Shown piece by piece: positions 45,564 through 54,155 of a stretch of 64,000 bases of DNA. The position numbers were made by a program, and so were the translations under genes. How positions within the stretch are numbered: the first letter of the stretch is position 1; each line of letters starts with the position of its first letter. The DNA comes from CAVVJA01 sp963801715 (GTDB lineage Bacteria > Actinomycetota > Actinomycetes > Mycobacteriales > Jatrophihabitantaceae): the NCBI GenBank assembly GCA_963801715.1, contig CAWDGB010000017.1:1-64000 (forward strand), read 5' to 3'. The notes beneath the pieces are model-generated. The model made no database searches. It was not told the DNA's origin and worked only from the letters and a program-made list of their open reading frames with translations.

Positions 45564-46709
45564 TCAGTGCCGCCTGATGAATCGGCCCATTTCGATCGCG
45601 GTCCGGACGGCGATGCGGCCGGTCAGCTGACCGTCGATCAAGCCGAGGTCGACCACGTCGTCGAACACTCGCGCATCACGCCCAGCCGCGGCGACGGCGG
45701 AATCCAGGACGATCGGCCACCCACCTGCCCGAGCCAATGCCGTGGTGTGGCGCAGGTACCGCCCGAGCCGTCGGCGCAAGGTCCGGCGGTACACGGCTCC
45801 CGCACCGGACTCGTACTGCGCCGCGGCGCCGGCGAGCGCCCCGGACAGCACCGCGTAGTAGATGCCCTCGCCGGTCAACGGGTTGACAAGGGCCTGGGCG
45901 TCCCCGGCCAGCAGCACGCGACCAGCCGCGACCGGCGGTCGACCGGTCGAGAGCGGCAGTCGATGTGCTTGCAATGAGGCAGGGTCGGGCTCCGCGCCGG
46001 GCAGCAGCTCGCGCAACCCAGCGACCAGATCGGCGCGTCGCACCGGCCCGCGGTACAGCGCCTCGCCGTAGCCGACATTTGCCGTGCCGTCGCCGATCGG
46101 GAAGCTCCAGGCGTAGGCCGGCCAACGGCCGGCGCCCATCGCGAGTACCTGCGTCCCGCGTTGTCCGGGCGGTTCCGGCGCGTAGCCCCGAATGGCCACC
46201 GCAACGGTTCGGCTCGGGTTCGGGCGAGCTCCGATCGCCCGACGGACGGTTGATTCGGCTCCGTCGGCGCCGATGAGCACACTGGCGGTGAGTCGATCGT
46301 CGATGACAACCCCGTCAGCTCGCACATCCACTGTTCGGACGTGCTGCTGGATGACGTCGGCCCCACGCCCGCGGACCTGGTCGAGCAGCCGGGCGTCGAG
46401 AACCAGGCGGGGGATGACCAACGCCGGTCGGCGTAGTGGCCGATCCACGACGAATCCCTGAGGCGACCGCACTCGCAAACGGGAAACGGGTTGGTAACCG
46501 GCGGCGATGGCCGCCCCGTCAAGCCCGAGGTTGTCTAGCAGGTCCACCACTTCGCCGGCCACGGCGTCACCACACGGCTTGTCCCGCGGGAACCTGGCGC
46601 GATCGAGAATGGCGACCGTGGCGTTCGGCCGCGCTCGTAGCGCCGCGGCCGCGGCCACGCATCCGGCGGGCCCGGCGCCGACGACCACGACGTCGTAGCG
46701 CGGGGCCAT
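45564..46709 (-). CDS. Geranylgeranyl-reductase-family flavoprotein
   Basis: A 381-residue FAD protein. Motifs: VVVVGAGPAGCVAAAAALRA at the start, the family PxxKxCG element FPRDKPCGDAVAG, the inner IGADGAESTVRR, and VLLAGDAQALVNPLTGEGIY. Such enzymes hydrogenate isoprenyl double bonds (menaquinone, archaeal lipid, chlorophyll tails). Beside UbiA and the type III PKS it may saturate the prenyl group of the cluster's product. A second family member stands next to nuoA. The 74-base gap behind the methyltransferase suggests one transcript. Confidence 0.88.
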   Translation of the reverse strand: MAPRYDVVVVGAGPAGCVAAAAALRARPNATVAILDRARFPRDKPCGDAVAGEVVDLLDNLGLDGAAIAAGYQPVSRLRVRSPQGFVVDRPLRRPALVIPRLVLDARLLDQVRGRGADVIQQHVRTVDVRADGVVIDDRLTASVLIGADGAESTVRRAIGARPNPSRTVAVAIRGYAPEPPGQRGTQVLAMGAGRWPAYAWSFPIGDGTANVGYGEALYRGPVRRADLVAGLRELLPGAEPDPASLQAHRLPLSTGRPPVAAGRVLLAGDAQALVNPLTGEGIYYAVLSGALAGAAAQYESGAGAVYRRTLRRRLGRYLRHTTALARAGGWPIVLDSAVAAAGRDARVFDDVVDLGLIDGQLTGRIAVRTAIEMGRFIRRH

Positions 46710-46765
46710 GTGCCCACCGTACGAATCGCGATTGAGTCAGCGATCGACTGGGTACAACATCGCGC

Positions 46766-47239
46766 GTGACGACGATGGATTTCAAACGTCTGGACGGGGC
46801 ATTGGTCACGAATCAGGACGAGGAGAAGCTCGGCAAGGTGGCTGGCTTGTTCGTCGACGACACCTCGGGCGTGCCAACGTGGGTCTCGGTGACGAGCGGA
46901 CTGTTCGGTGCTCACCACTATCTGCTGCCGCTCGCCGAGAGTCGACTCGACGGCGAGGTCCTGTGGGTGCCATACAGCAAGGACGACCTCGCCGCAGCGC
47001 CTCCGCACGATCCGAACGTCCCGCTGACAATCGAGGACGAGCAGTTGCTCTATGACCATTACAACGTCGGGTACGGCACTGACGACACAACCGGGCCGCA
47101 TACCGGAGTGGACGCGGATCAGACCGGTCTCGTCGCCGCGCCGGACAGCGGTGCGCATCCGGTCGATGCCGACTCGGTGGCCATCGCGGCGCGTGGACCA
47201 CGCCTGCGCCGTTATGCGCCGCCGGGCAGCCCGGGCTGA
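46766..47239 (+). CDS. PRC-barrel domain protein
   Basis: A 157-residue protein with an N-terminal PRC-barrel (KRLDGALVTNQDEEKLGKVA, GVPTWVSVTSGLFGAHHYLL, VLWVPYSKDDL) and an acidic, disordered C-terminal part ending RRYAPPGSPG. PRC-barrels bind RNA, photosynthetic centres or lipids; in actinobacteria this small form is often linked to stress. Start: GTG 46766. No operon partner. Confidence 0.8.
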   Translation: MTTMDFKRLDGALVTNQDEEKLGKVAGLFVDDTSGVPTWVSVTSGLFGAHHYLLPLAESRLDGEVLWVPYSKDDLAAAPPHDPNVPLTIEDEQLLYDHYNVGYGTDDTTGPHTGVDADQTGLVAAPDSGAHPVDADSVAIAARGPRLRRYAPPGSPG

Positions 47240-47284
47240 GCGGACGCCGCTTTACCCCATTGACGGCTGTGTTGAGCTTGCGCC

Positions 47285-47926
47285 ATGGGAGCCGTCACCT
47301 GCCACGTGTCGATATCTCTGGACGGGTTCGTCGCCGGACCCAATCAGAGTCTCGACAACCCGATCGGTGAGGGCGGGTTGCGGCTGCATGAGTGGGTATT
47401 TGCAACCGACAGCTGGCGAGCTCAACACGGGTTAGCTGGCGGTGAGCACACGGCCGACGCCGAGGTCGTTGACGAAGTGGTGCAAGACGTCCGCGCCTAC
47501 ATCATGGGTCGCAATATGTTCGGTGGCGGCTCCGGGAGATGGGACGGGACGTGGCGGGGCTGGTGGGGTGAAGATCCGCCATACCACGTGCCGGTCTTCG
47601 TGCTCACGCACCATCCCCGCGAGGCCTTGGGCCTGCAAGGCGGCACCACATTCACGTTTGTGACTGAGGGCATCGAGTCGGCGTTGCAGCAAGCGCGAGC
47701 TGCGGCCGGCGACGGTGACGTCGCGATTGCCGGCGGCGCGAGCACGGTGCAGCAGTATCTGGCCGCAGGTTTGCTGGACGAACTTTACCTGCACATCGTG
47801 CCGATCATTCTCGGAACTGGCGAGCGGTTGCTTCAGAACGTCGGCGATCCCACGCTGCTGCCGGTGAAGGTGGTTCCCTCGCCAGGTGTCACTCATATCA
47901 AGTACCGGGTGATACACCCGTCCTGA
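47285..47926 (+). CDS. Dihydrofolate-reductase-like (RibD C-terminal) protein
   Basis: A 213-residue protein of the RibD C-terminal/DHFR superfamily, NADPH-dependent reductase type. The start VSISLDGFVAGPNQSLDNPI is the family pattern, with IMGRNMFGGG, VFVLTHHPREAL and DVAIAGGASTVQQYL. Not a folate-pathway DHFR; function of this branch is mostly unknown. It is convergent with the P-loop kinase. Confidence 0.86.
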   Translation: MGAVTCHVSISLDGFVAGPNQSLDNPIGEGGLRLHEWVFATDSWRAQHGLAGGEHTADAEVVDEVVQDVRAYIMGRNMFGGGSGRWDGTWRGWWGEDPPYHVPVFVLTHHPREALGLQGGTTFTFVTEGIESALQQARAAAGDGDVAIAGGASTVQQYLAAGLLDELYLHIVPIILGTGERLLQNVGDPTLLPVKVVPSPGVTHIKYRVIHPS

Positions 47927-47945
47927 GATGCGACACTGGCGCATC
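47927..47945. terminator. Small hairpin between convergent genes
   Basis: GATGCG-ACACTGG-CGCATC, a perfect 6-base stem directly after the DHFR-like stop. Too weak to be sure; position between convergent genes suggests termination. Confidence 0.35.
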
Positions 47946-47991
47946 GAACCCATCACCGGCCTCGGCGTCAGCGTTGTCCAGCAGGTACTCA

Positions 47992-48552
47992 TCACCGGCC
48001 ATCCTTCTGATCATGCCCGGCCGCCCCTGCCGCTGCGATAGCGGTCGCGAGCGCAGATATGTCCACGACGCCGGACGTGTCGACCACGACCAGCGGGCCT
48101 ACCCCGAGCGGTTCTGACGGTTCTCCCCAGAGCTCATTCTCGCTCCGTTGCCGGTCGAGATGTCCACTGTGCCGGTTAGCCATGCGGGCCCGGTACCTCT
48201 CTTGCGCCAGGGCGACCGGAACGTGGCAGCGGACCTCGACGACGGGGCCGGGGAGTTGACGGACTAGCGGCTCGGTATAGCCGAACCAAGTGCTGTCTAT
48301 CACTGCGCCTGGACATCGCCGGGCGACGCGGAGCATGGCGAGCACGGCTGCCCGGCCGAGCCGTTGGGACTCGGCAACGGTCAGCGGCTCGCCAACCGCA
48401 TCCATGAGTGCTTCTTTGATCTCGTCCTTGGCCAGCAGAGGTAGCTCCAGTTCGGCTGCCAATGCAATAGCGAGCGTGGACTTGCCGGATCCCGGTATGC
48501 CGCCGATCAACACGAATGGTGGGCTCTCCGGCTTGATCACTTGCATCATCAT
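47992..48552 (-). CDS. AAA-family P-loop kinase-like protein
   Basis: A 186-residue ATP-binding protein. Walker A IGGIPGSGKSTLAIALA is at the start, followed by AKDEIKEALMD and AVIDSTWFG (a likely Walker B strand) and a lid-like RHSGHLDRQRSE. The shape resembles gluconate/shikimate kinase-type small kinases. Substrate unknown. Three ATG codons in a row start it; GTGACGG precedes. Confidence 0.82.
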   Translation of the reverse strand: MMMQVIKPESPPFVLIGGIPGSGKSTLAIALAAELELPLLAKDEIKEALMDAVGEPLTVAESQRLGRAAVLAMLRVARRCPGAVIDSTWFGYTEPLVRQLPGPVVEVRCHVPVALAQERYRARMANRHSGHLDRQRSENELWGEPSEPLGVGPLVVVDTSGVVDISALATAIAAAGAAGHDQKDGR

Positions 48553-48805
48553 CCGTCACGCGTCGACGAACGGTGCCCCGATCCGTGTGTTTTGCCGTTG
48601 CGGTGCCGATTGCCTTTGCGTTGGCCGACAGTCGAGTTGTAATCTCCCATGTCGCCGCTGGCCTGGGCGGCGTGTCGCACTGGCCCTTGGTGTCGTGCCG
48701 ACAGCAGGGTCGCGATGGCTTCGGTCCTTTGAGGTCGCCTCGGTCGGCGATACGTTAGGCGCGACAGGCTCGAGGTTTCCTAGTCAGCTTATTCTCTCGG
48801 GGAGG

Positions 48806-51562
48806 TCACCATGCCAAGAGGCGGTCGTGCGTGGATCGGGGCGATCGTCGCGGTGGTCGTCGTAATCGCCGTGGTACGGACCGTCGCCGCGCGTCGGAAA
48901 GGCAACGGGTCGATCGAGGACGCCTGAGGCGGCGCCGCGCCGGTGGTAAGTCCAAGATCAAATTCGAGCTGGATACTTCCCTGTGCCCGCCGTGATCTTG
49001 GACTCGTAGCCCTGGGGCGACGATAAGTCCAAGATCATCGCCTGCTGGGCTGAGCCAGCGGGCGCTCAGCTGTGTCCGTTCGACGGCGTGGTCGGACGAC
49101 GACGGCGACGGCGACGGCGACGGCGCGGACCATACGGCGGACGGACCGATCGTCGCGAGCGCGTTCTCCAAAGCCTTGACCCGCGCCGGCACATTCAGCT
49201 TCTTCGCGACTGGGCCGAGCAGGGCGTGCGCGTCGGCCGCAGAGACGAACGGAAGCCGTTTCCACTGATCCAGACCGGCTCGATCCTCGTCCGAGAGGTT
49301 GGGATCACTACGTTGCGCCTCGATCACCCGATCCACCAGTCCGGCGGTTCCCGTGACGCTCGCGACCGCGGCGTTGAAGTTGTCGACCACCTTGACCGTG
49401 TCGCCAATACTGAAGAAGTCGACCGCGAGAATGTTGGGCAGTGTCCGGCGAACGTCCTCGCATTGCTCGAGACGCCCGGTCAACGTCGCCATGGAATTGA
49501 CCTTGGATGCCTCGTCTGGGTCGGGTGGGCCGTTCGGTCGTAGCCAGTGGTTGACGAGCAGCATGGGATTTGTGCTGGCACCTCGGTTGGGCTGGCAGTT
49601 GAACTGGTTGATCGCCGTGAATGTGTAGGGCGTTTCTTGCATCAGGTCATAGCTTCCGAGCAGCCATGGTGCCCGATGAGCGTAATTCTCTGATGTGACG
49701 ATTACCCGCTGTTGACGTTCGATCTTGCCACCAATCGGATTGACGAGATCAAGCATTGTCGGTAACGGCTTGGTGAGGTCCGGCGTGTAGACGCGATTCC
49801 AAAGGTGGCCGGCCTTGAGGGCCTTCTCCAGATCAGCAGGTTGCACGTAGTCCTCGACATCAAGAATGATCACGTCGGTCACATTGCGCTTCAGGAAGTC
49901 ATTGATCTGCGAGAAGACGGTCGACGCCTTGATCGCTCCCAGCTCGCAAAGGTCGTGACACAGGTAGACATCCCTTTTCTTGCCAGATGTGTCCGCGGTC
50001 CCGGTGAGTGCCCCGAGCCGGTCGAGCTCCTTCACGGCGTCGTTACCGAATTGAGCCTGGATGTCGGCTCGATTGGCTCCGCCAGCGAGATTCGTGCGGA
50101 CGACGCCGTTCTCCTGATGGCCGTAGTAGGCGTCGATAAGCAGGGCCCGTGCGCCCAGGTTGAGCTGTTCAGGAATGCTCACGGTGTGCTCCGCGCCGAA
50201 GAAGTTGTAGGCGCTGGACGACATCGAATTATGGCTGCCGGCAAACATGACCTGGTTCAACGGCTCGAGGCACACCTCGATCGATCCGTTGCAGCCGTCT
50301 GCCCTGGGGTTCGCCTTCCCAGGCTGGTTGGTTATGACCACGGCGGTGGCCGTCGCGGCAGTTGTCAGCACGATGCACCCGACCATGCCCACCACGACTG
50401 CACCGATCTGGCGTTTGCGGACCGGGCGAATCTGCCGGCCGGGAACTATCGCCCCGAGCATCCCCAAGATCACGACGAACGCCACGTAGCAGGCGATCGC
50501 CGCCAGGATGAGCCCGACCCAGTACGCGAGGTCGCCCGGTCGAGTGATCAAGAACGCAGCAACCGCGACGGCCAGCAGGGCACCGGAGAGCTGCCACCAC
50601 GGCCGCGTGCGTGCCCAGCGGAACCACGAGCGCACGCGGGCGACTCGGGTCCCGATGGCGGCGCCGTCGCGGCCCGGCGCGTAGGCCAGGAGCAGGCCGA
50701 CTATCGACATGGCCCAGCCGGCTCCGACCAGGCGGCCGAGCAGCACCTTGATGAAAGCGGCAACGGCTGCCCCTCGGCCGGGGTCGGCGCTTGCCCCGAG
50801 ATACCCGAACAGCGGGGTGGCGATACCCAGCCCGATCGGCAGTGCGCCCGCGAGGGCCATGGTGAAGCCTATGAACCGGGTCGCCCGCACCGGCTCCTTG
50901 GCCTTCGCGAGCACGAGCAGAAGGATCGCGACGCCCAGGATGCCGACCGGAATATAGAGCCACGGAACCCATGTGCTGACTCGAGCGGCAGCATCCACCG
51001 CTCGGTTCTGCGAAATGTTCGCCGTCGCATTGAGGACATTGTCCGGGAGTTTGTCGGCCAGCTTCGGGTCGACGGCCTGCAAGGCGCCCTTGATGCTCGC
51101 CGCTGCGTTGCTCGCGGCGGCACCGGACAGGGACGTGTTGCTGATCTGAAATATCTGGTGATGCGCGCCGGCTGCGAAGGAGTGAACGGCCGCAATGACT
51201 GCTGGCGAGTTCAGCGCCTCGGCGATCGCCTTGGCTGCCACCGGTCGCGCAGCGGTGATCAACTTGTTGGACTTCGCGAGCTGCAACGTGGCTTGGTCGC
51301 CGATATAGTCCCGCACGGCGTGCTGCTGGACGGTTTTCGCGACCACGTCGCCGAAGCCGTCGTCGTCGAGGACGCGGGTCGTCAGCCACCAACCGGTGAG
51401 GCCGAGGATGATGAGCGCGATGCCGAGCAGAGACAACAGCCGCGCAGTCCATCGTCCGAACGTCCGGGTTCGAAAGAAGGCGCCGCGACGACGTGGAACC
51501 GCGTCGCCCGTCGTCGGAGGCTCGTTGCCTGCCGATGCGGATTTCCCCCCGGTGTCCGTCAT
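48806..51562 (-). CDS. Large membrane protein with PLC-X-like domain
   Basis: About 918 residues. A first helix (LLSLLGIALIILGLTGWW) leads to a 130-residue exterior loop, then about six helices to residue ~410. A C-terminal domain of roughly 400 residues begins NQVMFAGSHNSMSSSAYNFF and contains ARALLIDAYYGHQ and VTDVIILDVEDYV, like phosphatidylinositol-phospholipase-C X domains (His and Asp placements). A Ser/Pro tail (APSPSPSPSSSD) should mark the true end, yet the frame runs on through palindrome copy D to 48806. The start (ATG 51562) is the likeliest. No coupled genes. Confidence 0.72.
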   Translation of the reverse strand: MTDTGGKSASAGNEPPTTGDAVPRRRGAFFRTRTFGRWTARLLSLLGIALIILGLTGWWLTTRVLDDDGFGDVVAKTVQQHAVRDYIGDQATLQLAKSNKLITAARPVAAKAIAEALNSPAVIAAVHSFAAGAHHQIFQISNTSLSGAAASNAAASIKGALQAVDPKLADKLPDNVLNATANISQNRAVDAAARVSTWVPWLYIPVGILGVAILLLVLAKAKEPVRATRFIGFTMALAGALPIGLGIATPLFGYLGASADPGRGAAVAAFIKVLLGRLVGAGWAMSIVGLLLAYAPGRDGAAIGTRVARVRSWFRWARTRPWWQLSGALLAVAVAAFLITRPGDLAYWVGLILAAIACYVAFVVILGMLGAIVPGRQIRPVRKRQIGAVVVGMVGCIVLTTAATATAVVITNQPGKANPRADGCNGSIEVCLEPLNQVMFAGSHNSMSSSAYNFFGAEHTVSIPEQLNLGARALLIDAYYGHQENGVVRTNLAGGANRADIQAQFGNDAVKELDRLGALTGTADTSGKKRDVYLCHDLCELGAIKASTVFSQINDFLKRNVTDVIILDVEDYVQPADLEKALKAGHLWNRVYTPDLTKPLPTMLDLVNPIGGKIERQQRVIVTSENYAHRAPWLLGSYDLMQETPYTFTAINQFNCQPNRGASTNPMLLVNHWLRPNGPPDPDEASKVNSMATLTGRLEQCEDVRRTLPNILAVDFFSIGDTVKVVDNFNAAVASVTGTAGLVDRVIEAQRSDPNLSDEDRAGLDQWKRLPFVSAADAHALLGPVAKKLNVPARVKALENALATIGPSAVWSAPSPSPSPSSSDHAVERTQLSARWLSPAGDDLGLIVAPGLRVQDHGGHREVSSSNLILDLPPARRRLRRPRSTRCLSDARRRSVPRRLRRPPRRSPRSTHDRLLAW
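48811..48927 (+). CDS. Single-helix mini-protein (38 aa)
   Basis: A 38-codon gene: the ATG at 48811 is preceded by GGGGAGGTCACC. The product is MPRGGRAWIGAIVAVVVV... with one hydrophobic helix (IGAIVAVVVVIAVV), a basic stretch VAARRKGNG and an acidic end IEDA. It overlaps antisense the extreme 3' end of a long minus-strand frame. The good ribosome site and clear helix support a real gene. Confidence 0.6.
   Translation: MPRGGRAWIGAIVAVVVVIAVVRTVAARRKGNGSIEDA
48948..49037. repeat. Dispersed palindrome, copy D plus an extra half-copy
   Basis: TGATCTTGGACT (48993-49004) pairs with AAGTCCAAGATCA (49025-49037). A second half-copy AAGTCCAAGATCA lies at 48948-48960. From the left arm on, copy D is nearly identical to copy A, including the loop segment AGCCCTGGGGCGACG. 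It lies within the 3' end of the membrane-protein frame. Confidence 0.9.
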
Positions 51563-51609
51563 GGCCGGACTATAAACGGGATCTTTGAGAATGGCAGTCT
51601 GGCTGTGCA

Positions 51610-52479
51610 ATGGCTGAGGATGGGCGCGTGGGGCGTAACGACCGAAGCGGGCGACAAGCCGTCGCCCGAGTGGGTATCTCCGGCTGGCGTTACCCGCCGT
51701 GGCGCGGCGTGTTCTATCCGAAGGATCTGCGACAGCGAGACGAATTGCGCTATGTCGCCGACCGGCTGACCACGGTGGAGATCAATGGTTCGTTCTACGC
51801 CCTTCAGCGGCCACGGAACTATGAGGCTTGGTACGCCGATACACCAGCGCAGTTCGTTTTCTCCGTCAAGGGGCCTCGGTTTATCAGCCACATGAAGAAG
51901 CTTCACGACGTCGAGATACCCCTCGCGAATTTCTACGCGTCCGGTGTGCTCGCGCTGCGGGAGAAGCTCGGACCAATCCTCTGGCAGCTGCCACCTAATC
52001 TCGGATTCGACCAGTCACGGCTCGCACAATTCTTCGCGATGCTGCCGCGCACGACGTTCGCCGCAGCCCGACTTGCGAAGCGTCACGAGGAGCGGCTTGC
52101 GGATCGCGCGCTGACCCGCGCTGACGCCGACCGGCCGCTGCGGTACGCCCTCGAGGTCAGGCACGCGAGCTACCAGAAGGCTGAGTTTGTCGAGCTCATG
52201 CGCGACCACGACGTGGCCCTAGTGGTCGCCGACACGGCGGGACGGTGGCCGCTGTTCCATGACGTGACGTCGGACATCATGTACGTGCGCCTGCACGGGG
52301 ACCAGGAGCTCTACGTCAGCGGCTACTCCAGCGAGGCGTTGACGATGTGGGCGGAGCGGATCCGCGGCTGGACCGCTGCCGGCCATGACGTCTTCGCCTA
52401 CTTCGACAACGACGTCAAGGTGCGCGCGCCATATGACGCGATCCAACTCCTGGAACGGCTCGGCGACGGTTCCCCGTGA
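51610..52479 (+). CDS. DUF72 (YecE-like) protein
   Basis: A 289-residue DUF72 protein, a TIM-barrel fold of unknown activity. Family landmarks: GISGWRYPPWRGVFYPKDL, VEINGSFYALQRP, GPILWQLPPNLGFD, YALEVRHASY, and MYVRLHGDQELYVSGYS. It is divergent from the large membrane protein by about 50 bases. Confidence 0.92.
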   Translation: MAEDGRVGRNDRSGRQAVARVGISGWRYPPWRGVFYPKDLRQRDELRYVADRLTTVEINGSFYALQRPRNYEAWYADTPAQFVFSVKGPRFISHMKKLHDVEIPLANFYASGVLALREKLGPILWQLPPNLGFDQSRLAQFFAMLPRTTFAAARLAKRHEERLADRALTRADADRPLRYALEVRHASYQKAEFVELMRDHDVALVVADTAGRWPLFHDVTSDIMYVRLHGDQELYVSGYSSEALTMWAERIRGWTAAGHDVFAYFDNDVKVRAPYDAIQLLERLGDGSP

Positions 52480-52488
52480 CCCCGATGA

Positions 52489-53641
52489 TCATCCGCCGAT
52501 CATCGCCGCCGACGCCCACAGGGCCACGGTCGCAGCCAGCAGTATCGGGAGGGTGCTCAGTGCGCCGAGTAGGTGGAACGTGCGAGCCGACTGGTGATCC
52601 GGCTCGGCGAGCTGCCGCCGCCACAGCAACGTGGCCAACGAGCCGACGAACGTGAGATTGGGCCCGACGTTGACGCCGATGAGCACGGCCAGTACGGACA
52701 GCGGAGAAGCCGCGACAAGGGGCAGGAGCGCTAGCGTGGCCGGGATATTGTTCACGATGTTGGCAAGCAGGCCACCGAGGAGCGCGAGTCCGATCAGGTC
52801 GAGCAAGCCGGTACCGTCCGGCACGAGATGCGCCAGCGCGTCGTGTATTCCGCCGGTATTGACTCCCTGGAAAATCACGCCTAACGCCAGGACGAACAGC
52901 ACGAACCCGGGGCTGGTCTCGTTAACCATCCGCCACCATGTCGTGCGGCTGCCCTTCAGCGCCGGAATGGCGAGAGCGACTACGCCAAGCCAGGCGGCCC
53001 AGGCCGGAGGTGCGTCGACCGCCGACGTGATGACGAAGCCGGCGATGGTTCCGGTCAGGATCATCAAGGCGTACCGCGGGGCCGCCGGAACCTCCACGCC
53101 AGTATCGGAATTCAGCCTGAGGTCCGCTCGGAAGAACCACCGCAACGCCCGCCAATCGAGCAGGCACGCCACCGTCCAGGGCAGTGCCATCAGGGCCGTG
53201 AATCGTCCGAACGAGAGTCCGGTCGCCGCGAAGGCGAGCAGGTTGGTCAAGTTGGACACCGGCAGCAGCAGCGATCCTGAGTTGGCCAGGTGGGCGCAGG
53301 CGTAGAGGTGCGGCCGGCTGCGGAGGCGCAACTGCTGGGTCGTACGCAGCAGGACAGGGGTGAGTAGTACAACGGTCGCGTCCAGCGTCAGGACCGCGGT
53401 GACTCCAGCCGCGAGTGCGACCACTATGCCGAGCAAGCGCAGTACACGACGTCGGCTCATTCGGGCGGCCGCGGCGCCCAGGTAGTCGAATACGCCCGCC
53501 TCCGCACAGAGGTGGCCGACAAGATGAGGCCGCCTGGCAGGGCGAATACCGCTTCGGACAGCCCATTGGGCGCACGATCGCGCCCACCAAGGCTATGGCG
53601 AAGGCAGCTACCGACAGCGCCTCGGTGACGATATCGCTCAA
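52489..53641 (-). CDS. SLC13/ArsB-type anion permease, two frameshifts near 53520 and 53570
   Basis: A multi-helix permease of the ArsB/NhaD superfamily. The bulk reads from 53460 (VALAAGVTAVLTLDATVVLL, SNLTNLLAF, NVGPNLTFVGSLATLLWRR). The N-terminal part lies in two other frames: a TTG at 53641 gives MSDIVTEALSVAAFAIAL, another frame gives NGLSEAVFALPGGLIL, and the main frame follows with AEAGVFDYLGAAAARMS. Breaks are near 53567-53573 and 53517-53524. Total length 1153 fits two missing bases. Arsenite or another anion is the likely substrate, not proven. It lies four bases after the GNAT gene. Confidence 0.8.
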
Positions 53642-53645
53642 ATTC

Positions 53646-54101
53646 TCACGCCGGGCGACGGCGCCGGGTCATGGGGACATGCGGGATGCCGTCCTCGTCG
53701 AAGGGTTCGCCGGATACCGCGAATCCGAACCGCTCGTACCACGCACGTAACGGCGATTGCGCATCGAGGACGACGTCGTCTCCCGCGCTGTCACTCAGCT
53801 CGAGCGCGCGCCACATCAGTCGGGCGGCGAGTCCGCGCGACCGCGCGGACCGGGCGGTTGCAACTCGGCCGATCCGGACCGCCGACGCGTCACGCACGAT
53901 GCGTAGCGTGGCGAGGACGGTACCGGAGGGTTCGGCCACCCACAGCAGCCAGGCATCCGGCTCAAGATCTCGCCCGTCGAGCTCGCGGTATGCACAGCGC
54001 TGCTCGACGACGAAGACGTCGACCCGCAACTGCAGGATGCGGTACAGCGTTACCGGGCTGACTTCGGACGCGCGAGCGACGTGAACCTCGAGTTCGGTCA
54101 C
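53646..54101 (-). CDS. ElaA-like GNAT acetyltransferase
   Basis: A 151-residue GNAT of the ElaA type: LQLRVDVFVVEQRCAYRELD is the family N-terminal signature, then RIGRVATARSARSRGLAARL (acetyl-CoA loop) and LDAQSPLRAWYERFGF. Substrate unknown. It is coupled closely to the permease gene behind it. Confidence 0.9.
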   Translation of the reverse strand: MTELEVHVARASEVSPVTLYRILQLRVDVFVVEQRCAYRELDGRDLEPDAWLLWVAEPSGTVLATLRIVRDASAVRIGRVATARSARSRGLAARLMWRALELSDSAGDDVVLDAQSPLRAWYERFGFAVSGEPFDEDGIPHVPMTRRRRPA

Positions 54102-54155
54102 GTGCCTACGGCATCAGATCGCGCGCAGTCAGCCCGATGAGCAGCGCGGTGACAG

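Noticed and set aside
49805..51769. Plus-strand open frame of 654 codons
   Set aside because: Antisense shadow of the PLC-like membrane protein; its product is low-complexity, Arg/Gly/Asp-rich and shows no family motif.
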